Positions 29,952 through 37,999 of a stretch of 64,000 nucleotides of DNA are shown here, piece by piece. The DNA lies in assembly GCA_016705475.1 (NCBI GenBank), contig JADIYD010000006.1:478226-542225 (forward strand). The letters run 5' to 3'. This stretch comes from Betaproteobacteria bacterium. Lineage in GTDB: Bacteria > Pseudomonadota > Gammaproteobacteria > Burkholderiales > Rhodocyclaceae. The first letter of the stretch is position 1; each line of letters begins with the position of its first letter. Both the position numbers and the translations under genes were made by a program. The notes beneath the pieces are model-generated. The model had not been told where the DNA came from and did not search any database. It saw only the letters and a program-made list of their open reading frames with translations.

Positions 29952-30731
29952 ATGGGACAGAAAATACATCCGACTGGCTTCCGCCTGGCAGTCACCAAGA
30001 ACTGGGGTTCGCGCTGGTATGCCAACAGCAAGGATTTTCCGGGCATGCTCAACGAAGATATCAAGGTTCGTGAGTATCTCAAGCGCAAGCTGGCGCACGC
30101 CTCTGTGGGTCGTGTGCTGATCGAGCGTCCGGCCAAGAACGCCCGTGTCACCATCTACTCGGCTCGTCCGGGTGTGGTCATTGGCAAGAAGGGCGAAGAC
30201 ATCGAACAACTGCGTACGGATCTTCAGCGCATCATGGGCGTTCCCGTCCATGTGTCGATCGAAGAAATCCGCAAGCCGGAAATCGATGCCCAACTGATCG
30301 CCGATTCGATTGCCCAGCAACTCGAAAAGCGCATCATGTTCCGTCGTGCCATGAAGCGCGCCATGCAAAACGCCATGCGTCTGGGTGCTCAGGGCATCAA
30401 GGTGATGAGCGCTGGTCGTCTGAATGGTGCTGAAATCGCTCGTAGTGAATGGTATCGCGAAGGCCGTGTGCCGCTGCATACCCTGCGCGCCGACATCGAT
30501 TACGCCACCTCGGAAGCCCTGACCACCTACGGCATCATCGGGATCAAGGTCTGGGTTTACAAGGGCGACATGCTGGATCGCAACGAGCAGCCGGAAGTTG
30601 TCGAGCCGGTAGCCGACGATCGTCGTCCGCGTCGTGCACCGGGCAAGCCGGAAGGCGACAAGCCGCGTACCCGTACCGTCAAGAAGGCTGATGGCGCTGG
30701 CGCTCCGGGCGCAAGAAAGGCAGGTGCTTAA
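29952..30731 (+). CDS. rpsC: 30S ribosomal protein S3
   Basis: Forms the mRNA entry channel helicase site with S4 and S5. 259 residues, longer than E. coli (233) because of a basic, proline-rich tail from about residue 215 (DDRRPRRAPGKPEGDKPRTR). The KH domain loop VVIGKKGEDIEQLR and the family signature around MQNAMRLGAQGIKVMSAGRL are intact. AAGGAAGAGCC precedes the ATG; rplP begins one base after its stop. Confidence 0.97.
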   Translation: MGQKIHPTGFRLAVTKNWGSRWYANSKDFPGMLNEDIKVREYLKRKLAHASVGRVLIERPAKNARVTIYSARPGVVIGKKGEDIEQLRTDLQRIMGVPVHVSIEEIRKPEIDAQLIADSIAQQLEKRIMFRRAMKRAMQNAMRLGAQGIKVMSAGRLNGAEIARSEWYREGRVPLHTLRADIDYATSEALTTYGIIGIKVWVYKGDMLDRNEQPEVVEPVADDRRPRRAPGKPEGDKPRTRTVKKADGAGAPGARKAGA

Positions 30732-30732
30732 C

Positions 30733-31146
30733 ATGCTGCAACCAAAACGCCGCAAGTTCCGCAAGGAACACAAGGGGCGCAACGAAGGTCTGGCCACCCG
30801 CGGCACGAAAGTGTCGTTTGGTGAGTGGGGCTTAAAGGCAACCGCTCGTGGCCGCCTGACGGCGCGTCAGATCGAAGCTGCCCGTCGTGCCATGACCCGT
30901 CACATCAAGCGTGGCGGTCGCATCTGGATCCGTATCTTCCCGGACAAGCCGATTTCCAAGAAGCCGGCCGAAGTTCGTATGGGTAACGGTAAGGGTAACC
31001 CGGAGTACTGGGTCGCCGAGATCCAGCCGGGCAAAGTGCTGTATGAGATGGATGGTGTCAATGAAGCTCTGGCGCGCGAAGCTTTTGCACTCGCTGCCGC
31101 CAAGTTGCCGATTGCCACCACCTTCGTGACTCGTCATCTGGGGTAA
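30733..31146 (+). CDS. rplP: 50S ribosomal protein L16
   Basis: Sits at the elbow of A- and P-site tRNA. 137 residues (E. coli 136), starting MLQPKRRKFRKEHKGRNEG, with the internal signature RGGRIWIRIFPDKPISKKP. The arginine hydroxylated by the oxygenase YcfD/RoxA in E. coli (Arg81) lies in the RMGNGKGNPEYW segment, which is conserved. I chose the ATG at 30733; longer frames start inside rpsC. Confidence 0.96.
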   Translation: MLQPKRRKFRKEHKGRNEGLATRGTKVSFGEWGLKATARGRLTARQIEAARRAMTRHIKRGGRIWIRIFPDKPISKKPAEVRMGNGKGNPEYWVAEIQPGKVLYEMDGVNEALAREAFALAAAKLPIATTFVTRHLG

Positions 31147-31148
31147 TC

Positions 31149-31343
31149 ATGAAAGCTAGTGAATTGAGAACCAAGAGTGTGGACGAGCTCAACAAGGAAT
31201 TGCTGGACCTGTTGAGGGCCCAGTTCGGTATGCGTATGCAGCTTGCTACCCAGCAGCTGTCCAATACCAGCCAAATGTCCAAGGTGCGTCGCGACATCGC
31301 TCGCGTTCGCACGCTTATCCGTGAAAAGGCGGTGCAGCAATGA
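31149..31343 (+). CDS. rpmC: 50S ribosomal protein L29
   Basis: Small helical hairpin protein next to L23 at the tunnel exit. 64 residues (E. coli 63) with MKASELRTKSVDELNKELLD and the family signature KVRRDIARVRTLIREK at the C-terminus. Starts 2 bases after rplP and overlaps rpsQ by 4 bases. Confidence 0.95.
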   Translation: MKASELRTKSVDELNKELLDLLRAQFGMRMQLATQQLSNTSQMSKVRRDIARVRTLIREKAVQQ

Positions 31344-31606
31344 GCGAAACCACCAGTATCAAACGTACTCTCGTCGGTCGCGTTGTCAGCGACAAGATGG
31401 AAAAGACGGTTACCGTCCTCGTCGAACGCAAGGTCAAGCACCCCATGTACGGCAAGGTGATGGTTCGTTCCAAGAAGTATCATGCCCATAACGAGGGCAA
31501 CTCAGCCAAGGCTGGTGATCTCGTCGAGATCGTCGAAACCCGTCCGGTTTCGCGTACCAAGACCTGGGCAGTGACGAGTGTTCTTGAGAAGGCGATCGTT
31601 GTATAA
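31340..31606 (+). CDS. rpsQ: 30S ribosomal protein S17
   Basis: OB-fold protein binding 16S rRNA helix 11. 88 residues (E. coli 84), with TLVGRVVSDKMEKTVTVLVE and the signature GDLVEIVETRPVSRTKTW. Translationally coupled to rpmC by an ATGA overlap. It is the last gene of the S10 operon; a strong terminator follows. Confidence 0.96.
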   Translation: MSETTSIKRTLVGRVVSDKMEKTVTVLVERKVKHPMYGKVMVRSKKYHAHNEGNSAKAGDLVEIVETRPVSRTKTWAVTSVLEKAIVV

Positions 31607-31625
31607 CGAAAGTTTCTTAAAATGC

Positions 31626-31655
31626 TTGCGCAGTCTTGAAAGAAGCCGGTATAAT
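31626..31655 (+). promoter_or_regulatory. Promoter of the spc operon (rplN), inside the S10 terminator
   Basis: TTGCGC (31626-31631), 18-base spacer and perfect TATAAT (31650-31655). The -10 is exactly the loop of the preceding terminator hairpin. The predicted leader to rplN is about 98 bases. E. coli also has a promoter between rpsQ and rplN. Confidence 0.55.
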
Positions 31656-31669
31656 CCGGCTTCTTTTTT
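31639..31669 (+). terminator. Terminator at the end of the S10 operon
   Basis: A perfect 11-bp stem (31639-31649 with 31656-31666, core AAAGAAGCCGG) with a 6-base loop and a T6 tract at 31664-31669. It is placed 32 bases after the rpsQ stop. The loop is itself a TATAAT box. Confidence 0.85.
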
Positions 31670-31759
31670 GCGGCTCTCGTCCTGAGGGCCGCAAAGTTGC
31701 TCAACCCGAACGGGTTCCAAGACTGACCGCGCAAGCGGATTAAGTTGGAGTTAATTTAA

Positions 31760-32128
31760 ATGATTCAGATGCAGACGACTCTGGATGTCGCCGATAACAC
31801 CGGCGCACGTTCAGTAATGTGTATCAAAGTGCTCGGTGGATCCAGGCGCCGCTATGCTGGCATTGGTGACATCATCAAGGTCAGCATCAAGGATGCTGCG
31901 CCGCGTGGCCGCGTCAAGAAGGGTGATGTCTACAATGCTGTGGTGGTTCGCACCGCCAAGGGTGTTCGTCGTCCCGATGGTTCGCTGGTTCGCTTTGATG
32001 GCAATGCCGCCGTTCTTCTCAACAACAAGCTCGAGCCGATCGGCACGCGCATCTTTGGCCCGGTGACCCGCGAACTGCGTACCGAGCGCTTTATGAAGAT
32101 CGTGTCCCTGGCTCCTGAAGTGCTGTAA
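31760..32128 (+). CDS. rplN: 50S ribosomal protein L14
   Basis: Inter-subunit bridge protein and binding site of the silencing factor RsfS. 122 residues (E. coli 123), beginning MIQMQTTLDVADNTGARSV and ending MKIVSLAPEVL. First gene of the spc operon, 153 bases after rpsQ, with TTGGAGTTAATTTAA upstream. Confidence 0.97.
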   Translation: MIQMQTTLDVADNTGARSVMCIKVLGGSRRRYAGIGDIIKVSIKDAAPRGRVKKGDVYNAVVVRTAKGVRRPDGSLVRFDGNAAVLLNNKLEPIGTRIFGPVTRELRTERFMKIVSLAPEVL

Positions 32129-32137
32129 GGACTGGCC

Positions 32138-32455
32138 ATGGAAAAGATTCGTAAAGGCGACGAAATCGTCGTAATTACCGGTAAAGACAAAGGCAAGCGC
32201 GGTACCGTGCTGCGTCGTGTCGATGATGAGCATGTGCTCGTCGAGGGTGTCAATCGTGCCAAGAAGCACGTCAAGCCGAATCCTGTAAAGGGTGTGGCGG
32301 GTGGCATCGTTGATAAGGACATGCCGATTCATATCTCCAATGTTGCGCTGTTCAATCCGGCGACCAAGAAGGCTGACCGTGTCGGCATCAAGGCGCTCGA
32401 GGATGGCCGCAAGGTTCGCGTGTTCAAGTCGAACGGCGAGCTGGTCAACGCATAA
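32138..32455 (+). CDS. rplX: 50S ribosomal protein L24
   Basis: Assembly initiator protein with an N-terminal KOW motif (IRKGDEIVVITGKDKGKRGTV). 105 residues (E. coli 104). AAGGACTGGCC precedes the ATG, 9 bases after rplN. Confidence 0.96.
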   Translation: MEKIRKGDEIVVITGKDKGKRGTVLRRVDDEHVLVEGVNRAKKHVKPNPVKGVAGGIVDKDMPIHISNVALFNPATKKADRVGIKALEDGRKVRVFKSNGELVNA

Positions 32456-32464
32456 GGAGTGGTC

Positions 32465-33004
32465 ATGGCGCGTTTGCAAGAGTTTTACAAAGAAACCGTT
32501 GTTGCTGATCTGAGCAAGCAATTTGGTTACAAGTCTGTGATGGAAGTCCCGCGCATCACCAAGATCACCCTGAATATGGGTGTCGGTGAGGCAGTGGCTG
32601 ACAAGAAGGTTCTCGAGAATGCCGTTGGCGACATGCAGAAGATCGCAGGTCAAAAGCCAGTGACGACCAAGGCCCGCAAGTCTATTGCCGGCTTCAAGAT
32701 TCGTGATGGTTACCCGATCGGTTGCATGGTTACGCTACGTGGTCCGCGTATGTTCGAGTTCCTCGATCGTCTGGTCACCGTTGCGCTGCCGCGGGTTCGC
32801 GACTTCCGTGGTGTGTCTGGCAAGGGTTTTGATGGCCAGGGCAACTACAACATGGGCGTCAAAGAGCAGATCATTTTCCCGGAAATCGAGTACGACAAGA
32901 TCGATGCTCTCCGGGGTATGAACATCAGCATCACCACGACCGCGAAATCCGACGCAGAAGCCAAGGCTCTGTTGGCGGCGTTCAAGTTCCCGTTCAAGAA
33001 TTGA
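32465..33004 (+). CDS. rplE: 50S ribosomal protein L5
   Basis: Binds 5S rRNA and contacts P-site tRNA. 179 residues, the same as E. coli, starting MARLQEFYKETVV. I chose this ATG because AGGAG lies 5 bases upstream; a GTG two codons earlier overlaps the ribosome site. The signatures ITLNMGVGEAVADKK and RDFRGVSGKGFDGQGNYNMG are present. Confidence 0.96.
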   Translation: MARLQEFYKETVVADLSKQFGYKSVMEVPRITKITLNMGVGEAVADKKVLENAVGDMQKIAGQKPVTTKARKSIAGFKIRDGYPIGCMVTLRGPRMFEFLDRLVTVALPRVRDFRGVSGKGFDGQGNYNMGVKEQIIFPEIEYDKIDALRGMNISITTTAKSDAEAKALLAAFKFPFKN

Positions 33005-33011
33005 GGCAATC

Positions 33012-33317
33012 ATGGCAAAACTTGCTCTGATCAACCGTGAAGAAAAGCGCCGCAAACTTGTGGCTCAGTACGCCAAGAAGCGTGCTGCCCTCGAGGCGAT
33101 TTTCAATAACGCGAGCCTGTCGGACGATGAGCGTTACGCTGCCCGTCTGAAGTTCCAGGCCCTGCCGCGCAATTCGAGCCCGTCTCGTCTGCGCAACCGT
33201 TGCCAGCTGACCGGTCGTCCGCGTGGTGTTTTCCGTAAGTTCGGTCTGTGCCGTCACAAGATCCGCGAACTGGCCTTCAATGGCGAAGTTCCGGGTGTTG
33301 TTAAAGCCAGCTGGTAA
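33012..33317 (+). CDS. rpsN: 30S ribosomal protein S14, zinc-independent form
   Basis: Head protein near S3 and S10. 101 residues, the long E. coli-type form. It has the signature NRCQLTGRPRGVFRKFGLCRHK but only two cysteines there, not the four-cysteine zinc ribbon of the short type. AGGCAATC precedes the ATG. Confidence 0.96.
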   Translation: MAKLALINREEKRRKLVAQYAKKRAALEAIFNNASLSDDERYAARLKFQALPRNSSPSRLRNRCQLTGRPRGVFRKFGLCRHKIRELAFNGEVPGVVKASW

Positions 33318-33332
33318 AAAGGAGATTCAGAA

Positions 33333-33728
33333 ATGGCTATGAGCGATCCGATCGCGGACATGCTGACTCGCATCCGCAACGCCCAGCTCGCCGAGAAGGC
33401 GTCTGTCTCCATGCCCTCGTCCAAAGTCAAGGTGGCTATCGCCGCCGTGCTCAAAGATGAAGGTTACGTTGATGATTTCGCAGTTCGTCAGGCTGATGGC
33501 AAGCCGACCCTCGATATCGCACTCAAGTATTACGCCGGTCGTCCGGTCATTGAGCGTATCGAGCGTGTCTCCAAGCCCGGCCTGCGTATCTACAAGGGTT
33601 GCGAAGACATTCCTCGCGTCATGAACGGTCTGGGCGTCGCCATTGTGTCGACCCCCAAGGGCGTCATGACTGATCGCAAGGCTCGCGCCAGCAAGGTCGG
33701 CGGCGAAGTTCTTTGCATCGTGGCATAA
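33333..33728 (+). CDS. rpsH: 30S ribosomal protein S8
   Basis: Primary 16S rRNA binder of the platform; in E. coli it also represses the spc operon at the rplE site. 131 residues (E. coli 130), beginning MAMSDPIADMLTRIRNAQ and ending with the signature VSTPKGVMTDRKARASKVGGEVLC in two parts. AAAAAGGAGATT precedes the ATG. Confidence 0.97.
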   Translation: MAMSDPIADMLTRIRNAQLAEKASVSMPSSKVKVAIAAVLKDEGYVDDFAVRQADGKPTLDIALKYYAGRPVIERIERVSKPGLRIYKGCEDIPRVMNGLGVAIVSTPKGVMTDRKARASKVGGEVLCIVA

Positions 33729-33738
33729 GGGGATATAA

Positions 33739-34269
33739 ATGTCTCGTATTGGTAAAAATCCCATCGTTCTGCCGGCTGGCGTCGAAATTTCGGTCGGTGC
33801 GGACATTACCGTCAAGGGCCCGCTGGGAACCCTGAAGGCAATTACGCATCCGTCCGTGACGATTTCCGTCGAAGGTCAGAACGTCCAGGTTTCCAAGGTT
33901 GAAGGCGCCGCTAACGCAGCTGCCATGTGGGGCACCATGCGTGCCAACATCAACAACATGGTCACCGGTGTTTCCAAGGGTTTTGAGCGCAAGCTACAGT
34001 TGGTCGGCGTGGGTTACCGCGCCCAGGCTCAGGGCGATGTCCTGAATCTGTCGTTGGGCTTCTCCCACCCGGTTGCGCACAAGATGCCGGCTGGTGTGAA
34101 AGTGGAATGCCCGACCCAGACTGAAATCCTGATCAAGGGGGCCGACAAGCAACAGGTTGGCCAGGTTGCTGCCGAAGTTCGTGCATATCGTAAGCCGGAG
34201 CCCTACAAGGGCAAGGGCGTTCGGTACTCGGACGAAGTGGTGGTTATCAAGGAAACCAAGAAGAAGTAA
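33739..34269 (+). CDS. rplF: 50S ribosomal protein L6
   Basis: Two-domain protein near the factor-binding site. 176 residues (E. coli 177), with MSRIGKNPIVLPAGVEI at the N-terminus and the signature PEPYKGKGVRYSDEVVVIKE at the C-terminus. AAGGGGATAT precedes the ATG. Confidence 0.97.
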   Translation: MSRIGKNPIVLPAGVEISVGADITVKGPLGTLKAITHPSVTISVEGQNVQVSKVEGAANAAAMWGTMRANINNMVTGVSKGFERKLQLVGVGYRAQAQGDVLNLSLGFSHPVAHKMPAGVKVECPTQTEILIKGADKQQVGQVAAEVRAYRKPEPYKGKGVRYSDEVVVIKETKKK

Positions 34270-34278
34270 GGGTGGCAT

Positions 34279-34635
34279 ATGTTTAATAAGAAACAAGCGC
34301 GTTTGCGCCGTTCCCGCCAAACCCGGGCCAAAATCGCCGAACTCAAGGCTGTGCGTCTGTGCGTCAATCGCACGAACCAGCACATCTATGCCCAGATCAT
34401 CTCGCCCTGTGGCGGCAAGGTCCTGGCTTCGGCTTCCACGCTGGACAAGGACGTTCGCAACGACGTCCCGAACGGCGGTAACAAGGCTGCTGCTACTTCG
34501 GTGGGCAAGCTGATTGCCGAGCGCGCCAAGGCCGCCGGCATTGAGCAAGTGGCTTTCGATCGTTCCGGTCTTCAGTACCACGGTCGGATTCAGGCGTTGG
34601 CGGAAGCCGCGCGTGAAGCCGGTCTGAAGTTCTGA
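34279..34635 (+). CDS. rplR: 50S ribosomal protein L18
   Basis: 5S rRNA-binding protein. 118 residues (E. coli 117), basic N-terminus MFNKKQARLRRSRQTRAKI, then VCVNRTNQHIYAQI-like core (LCVNRTNQHIYAQII) and FDRSGLQYHGRIQALAEAAR at the end. AAGGGTGGCAT precedes the ATG. Confidence 0.96.
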   Translation: MFNKKQARLRRSRQTRAKIAELKAVRLCVNRTNQHIYAQIISPCGGKVLASASTLDKDVRNDVPNGGNKAAATSVGKLIAERAKAAGIEQVAFDRSGLQYHGRIQALAEAAREAGLKF

Positions 34636-34661
34636 TCGCTGTGAAAGGATAAGGTTAGAAA

Positions 34662-35189
34662 ATGGCTAAACCTGAAAGAAACAAGAAGCCGCAGCAAGCT
34701 GAAGAGCGTGATGACGGCATGCGCGAAAAGATGGTCGCGGTCAATCGTGTTACCAAGGTGGTTAAGGGCGGCCGTATTCTCGGTTTCGCAGCCCTGACTG
34801 TCGTTGGTGACGGCGATGGCGGCATCGGCATGGGCAAGGGCAAGTCCCGCGAAGTGCCTGTGGCTGCTCAGAAGGCAATGGAAGAGGCGCGTCGCAAGAT
34901 GGCCAAGGTCAGCCTGAAGAACGGTACCGTGCATCACACTGTCATGGGCCGTCACGGCGCCACGACCGTGATGATCCAGCCGGCTCCGGAAGGTACGGGC
35001 ATCATCGCTGGCGGCGCCATGCGCGCTGTCTTCGAAGTCGTCGGTGTCACCAACGTGGTGGCCAAGGCGCACGGCTCGACCAATCCTTACAACATCGTGC
35101 GTGCCACCATCGACGGTCTGTCGAAGGTCAATACGCCGTCGGAAATCGCCGCCAAGCGCGGTCTTCCGATTGAACGGGTTCTGGGGTAA
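34662..35189 (+). CDS. rpsE: 30S ribosomal protein S5
   Basis: Fidelity protein at the mRNA entry site. 175 residues, slightly longer than E. coli (167), with the S5 signature about residues 24-56 (MVAVNRVTKVVKGGRILGFA then GDGDGGIGMGKGKS). The loop mutated in spectinomycin resistance is unaltered in pattern. AAGGATAAGGTTAGAA precedes the ATG. Confidence 0.97.
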   Translation: MAKPERNKKPQQAEERDDGMREKMVAVNRVTKVVKGGRILGFAALTVVGDGDGGIGMGKGKSREVPVAAQKAMEEARRKMAKVSLKNGTVHHTVMGRHGATTVMIQPAPEGTGIIAGGAMRAVFEVVGVTNVVAKAHGSTNPYNIVRATIDGLSKVNTPSEIAAKRGLPIERVLG

Positions 35190-35192
35190 GTC

Positions 35193-35375
35193 ATGGCTGA
35201 CAAGAAAATCACAGTGAAGCTCGTCAAGAGCATCATCGGCACCAAGCAGGACCACCGCGCCACCGTGCGTGGTCTGGGTCTGCGCAAGCTGAACAGCACC
35301 TCTGAGCTGGTGGATACGCCGTGCGTGCGCGGCATGATCCAGAAGGTTCAGTATCTCGTCAAGGTTGAGGGTTAA
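35193..35375 (+). CDS. rpmD: 50S ribosomal protein L30
   Basis: Small peripheral large-subunit protein. 60 residues (E. coli 59), with KITVKLVKSIIGTKQDHRAT and GLGLRKLNSTSELVDTPCVRGM. Begins 3 bases after rpsE and ends 3 bases before rplO. Confidence 0.95.
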   Translation: MADKKITVKLVKSIIGTKQDHRATVRGLGLRKLNSTSELVDTPCVRGMIQKVQYLVKVEG

Positions 35376-35378
35376 GCC

Positions 35379-35819
35379 ATGCGTCTGAATACCATCAAGC
35401 CGGGTGAAGGCTCCAAGAAGGCCGCCAAGCGCGTCGGTCGTGGCATCGGTTCGGGCCTCGGCAAGACCTGTGGCCGCGGTCACAAGGGCCAGAAGTCACG
35501 TTCGGGCGGTTTCCACAAGGTTGGCTTCGAAGGCGGTCAAATGCCTTTGCAGCGTCGCCTGCCAAAGCGTGGCTTCAACTCGCTGACCCGCGCCCGCAAC
35601 TACGAAGTGCGCCTGACCGATCTCGAGCGTCTGCCGGTTGAAGAGATTGATCTCCTCGCCCTGCAGGTCGCCGGTATCGTTCCGGGTGACGCTCTCTCCG
35701 CCAAGGTCATCCTGTCGGGCGCCATCGCCCGCAAGGTTATCCTCAAGGGTGTGGGCGCTACCAAGGGTGCCAAGGCCGCAATCGAGGCCGCTGGCGGCTC
35801 GGTCGTTGTCGCTGAGTAA
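35379..35819 (+). CDS. rplO: 50S ribosomal protein L15
   Basis: Late-assembly protein reaching toward the peptidyl-transferase centre. 146 residues (E. coli 144), with the glycine-rich N-terminal extension RVGRGIGSGLGKTCGRGHKG and the C-terminal signature GAKAAIEAAGGSVVV. Three bases after rpmD. Confidence 0.96.
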   Translation: MRLNTIKPGEGSKKAAKRVGRGIGSGLGKTCGRGHKGQKSRSGGFHKVGFEGGQMPLQRRLPKRGFNSLTRARNYEVRLTDLERLPVEEIDLLALQVAGIVPGDALSAKVILSGAIARKVILKGVGATKGAKAAIEAAGGSVVVAE

Positions 35820-35839
35820 GACAGGGAAAGGTTAGAACG

Positions 35840-37162
35840 TTGGCAGCAAATCCCAATACCGTTGGCAAGGGTGGCAAGTTCGGCGATCTCAAGCGCCGGC
35901 TTTGGTTCCTGCTTGGCGCGCTGGTCGTATACCGCATTGGCGCCCATATTCCGGTTCCTGGGATCGACCCCAACGCGCTGGCCGATCTCTTCAATTCGCA
36001 GCAGGGCGGCATCCTGGGCATGTTCAACATGTTCTCGGGTGGTGCCTTGTCGCGATTCACCATTTTTGCATTGGGGATCATGCCGTACATTTCGGCCTCG
36101 ATCATCATGCAACTGATGAGTGTCGCCAGTCCGCAGCTCGAAGCCCTGAAAAAAGAGGGTGAAGCCGGACGTCGCAAGATTACGCAATACACCCGTTACG
36201 GCACCGTGATTCTCGCCCTCTTCCAAGGGCTCGGTATCGCTGTTGCGCTCGAAGCGCAGGCCGGGCTGGTTAACGATCCGGGCTTCATGTTCCGTCTGAC
36301 CACCGTGTCGACGCTGCTGACCGGCACGATGTTCCTGATGTGGCTGGGTGAGCAGATTACCGAGCGCGGCCTGGGTAACGGCATCTCCATCATTATTTTC
36401 GCGGGTATCGCCGCTGGCTTGCCGAGCGCCATTGGTGGCTTGCTTGAACTGGTCCGTACCGGTGCCATGCATCCGCTGACCGCCCTGATCATCTGTCTGC
36501 TGGTTGTCGCAGTGACCGCATTCGTGGTCTTCGTCGAGCGCGGTCAACGAAAGATTCTGGTCAATTACGCCAAACGCCAGGTTGGCAACAAGATTTACGG
36601 TGGTCAGAGTTCGCATCTGCCGCTCAAGCTGAACATGTCGGGCGTCATCCCGCCGATCTTTGCGTCGTCGATCATCCTGTTCCCGGCCACGGTCGCCAAC
36701 TGGTTTGGCTCCGGTGAGTCGATGCACTGGCTGAAGGATGTCGCCGGTACCTTGTCGCCGGGTCAGCCGATTTACGTCATGCTGTACGCCTCGGCAATTA
36801 TCTTCTTCTGCTTCTTCTACACTGCCCTTGTGTTCAATTCCAAGGAAACGGCAGACAACCTCAAAAAGAGCGGTGCCTTTGTACCGGGCATCCGCCCCGG
36901 TGAGCAGACCGCCCGCTACATCGACAAGATCCTGATGCGCCTAACGCTGATTGGTGCGGCTTACATCACCATCGTTTGTCTGTTGCCCGAATTTTTGATT
37001 CTGAAGTGGAACGTTCCGTTCTACTTCGGTGGAACCTCTTTGTTGATTATCGTGGTTGTGACCATGGACTTCATGTCCCAGGTTCAGGCCTACGTGATGT
37101 CGCACCAGTATGAAAGCTTGCTGAAGAAGGCAAATTTCAAAGGCGCACCGATGATCAAGTAA
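35840..37162 (+). CDS. secY: Preprotein translocase subunit SecY
   Basis: Pore-forming subunit of the Sec channel; it works with SecE encoded at 10023. 440 residues (E. coli 443) with ten membrane segments, the first ending at VVYRIGAHIPVPGIDPNAL and the plug region following it. Family signatures around GGALSRFTIFALGIMPYISA and LFNSKETADNLKKSGAFVPG-like segments are intact. It uses a TTG start, preceded by GGGAAAGGTTAGAACG; no in-frame ATG is near. It lies 20 bases after rplO, the conserved spc order. Confidence 0.97.
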   Translation: MAANPNTVGKGGKFGDLKRRLWFLLGALVVYRIGAHIPVPGIDPNALADLFNSQQGGILGMFNMFSGGALSRFTIFALGIMPYISASIIMQLMSVASPQLEALKKEGEAGRRKITQYTRYGTVILALFQGLGIAVALEAQAGLVNDPGFMFRLTTVSTLLTGTMFLMWLGEQITERGLGNGISIIIFAGIAAGLPSAIGGLLELVRTGAMHPLTALIICLLVVAVTAFVVFVERGQRKILVNYAKRQVGNKIYGGQSSHLPLKLNMSGVIPPIFASSIILFPATVANWFGSGESMHWLKDVAGTLSPGQPIYVMLYASAIIFFCFFYTALVFNSKETADNLKKSGAFVPGIRPGEQTARYIDKILMRLTLIGAAYITIVCLLPEFLILKWNVPFYFGGTSLLIIVVVTMDFMSQVQAYVMSHQYESLLKKANFKGAPMIK

Positions 37163-37168
37163 TCGCCT

Positions 37169-37387
37169 ATGGCAAAAGAGGATTACATCGAAATGCAAGG
37201 GGAGGTTGTTGAAAACCTCCCAAACGCGACCTTCAGGGTCCGGTTGGAAAATGGCCATATTGTGCTTGGGTTCATTTCCGGAAAAATGCGAATGCACTAC
37301 ATCCGCATCCTTCCCGGTGACAAAGTGACCGTGCAATTGACGCCGTATGATTTAAGCAAGGCTCGGATCGTTTTCCGGGTCAAGTAA
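37169..37387 (+). CDS. infA: Translation initiation factor IF-1
   Basis: OB-fold protein that occupies the A site during initiation. 72 residues, the same as E. coli, with MAKEDYIEMQGEVVENLPNA and the RNA-binding strand GKMRMHYIRILPGDKVTVQL. Placed between secY and rpmJ, as in many betaproteobacteria but unlike E. coli, where it is elsewhere. It starts only 6 bases after secY. Confidence 0.97.
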   Translation: MAKEDYIEMQGEVVENLPNATFRVRLENGHIVLGFISGKMRMHYIRILPGDKVTVQLTPYDLSKARIVFRVK

Positions 37388-37463
37388 TAGAGTTCTCTAC
37401 GCAATAAACCGCAGGGCAAGGAATCACGGCTGCTTCCAAGCCCTCGCAGACGAGGAGTTAAAC

Positions 37464-37577
37464 ATGAAAGTGCATCCTTCAGTTAAGCGCATGTGCCGCA
37501 ATTGCAAAGTCATCCGTCGCAAGGGTGTCGTGCGCGTCATATGCAAGGAACCGCGTCACAAGCAGCGCCAAGGCTAA
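37464..37577 (+). CDS. rpmJ: 50S ribosomal protein L36, zinc-ribbon form
   Basis: Smallest ribosomal protein, 37 residues here. MKVHPSVKRMCRNCK begins the protein, and the zinc ligands Cys11, Cys14, Cys27 and His32 are all present, so this is the zinc-binding paralogue. GAGGAGTTAAAC is an excellent ribosome site. It lies 76 bases after infA and 47 before rpsM. Confidence 0.96.
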   Translation: MKVHPSVKRMCRNCKVIRRKGVVRVICKEPRHKQRQG

Positions 37578-37624
37578 GTTCCTGGTGTCGGCATTTGTTA
37601 ATTTTGAAATAGTGGAGTGATTCG

Positions 37625-37987
37625 ATGGCCCGTATCGCAGGGGTAAACATTCCGAACCATCAGCATGCAGAAATCGCTTTGACTGCGATTTTCGGCATCG
37701 GCCGTACCCGCGCACAAAAAATTTGTGACGCGGCCGGCATCGTTCGTTCTACCAAAATGAAGGACCTGTCCGATGCGGACATGGATCGTCTGCGTGACGA
37801 AGTGGGCAAATTCACCGTAGAAGGTGATCTGCGCCGCGAAGTCACAATGAACATCAAGCGCTTGATGGACCTCGGTTGCTACCGTGGCCTTCGCCATCGC
37901 AAGGGCTTGCCCTGCCGTGGTCAGCGCACCCGTACCAATGCTCGCACTCGCAAGGGTCCGCGCAAGGCCATTGCTGGCAAGAAGTAA
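37625..37987 (+). CDS. rpsM: 30S ribosomal protein S13
   Basis: Head protein bridging to the large subunit and P-site tRNA. 120 residues (E. coli 118), beginning MARIAGVNIPNHQHAEIALT with the C-terminal signature GLPCRGQRTRTNARTRKGPRK. Start of the alpha-operon group rpsM-rpsK-rpsD-rpoA-rplQ. TGGAGTGATTCG precedes the ATG. Confidence 0.97.
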   Translation: MARIAGVNIPNHQHAEIALTAIFGIGRTRAQKICDAAGIVRSTKMKDLSDADMDRLRDEVGKFTVEGDLRREVTMNIKRLMDLGCYRGLRHRKGLPCRGQRTRTNARTRKGPRKAIAGKK

Positions 37988-37999
37988 TAGGGACAGAAC

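Noticed and set aside
29226..30806. 526-codon minus-strand frame over rpsS-rplV-rpsC
   Set aside because: Covers several real ribosomal genes on the other strand.
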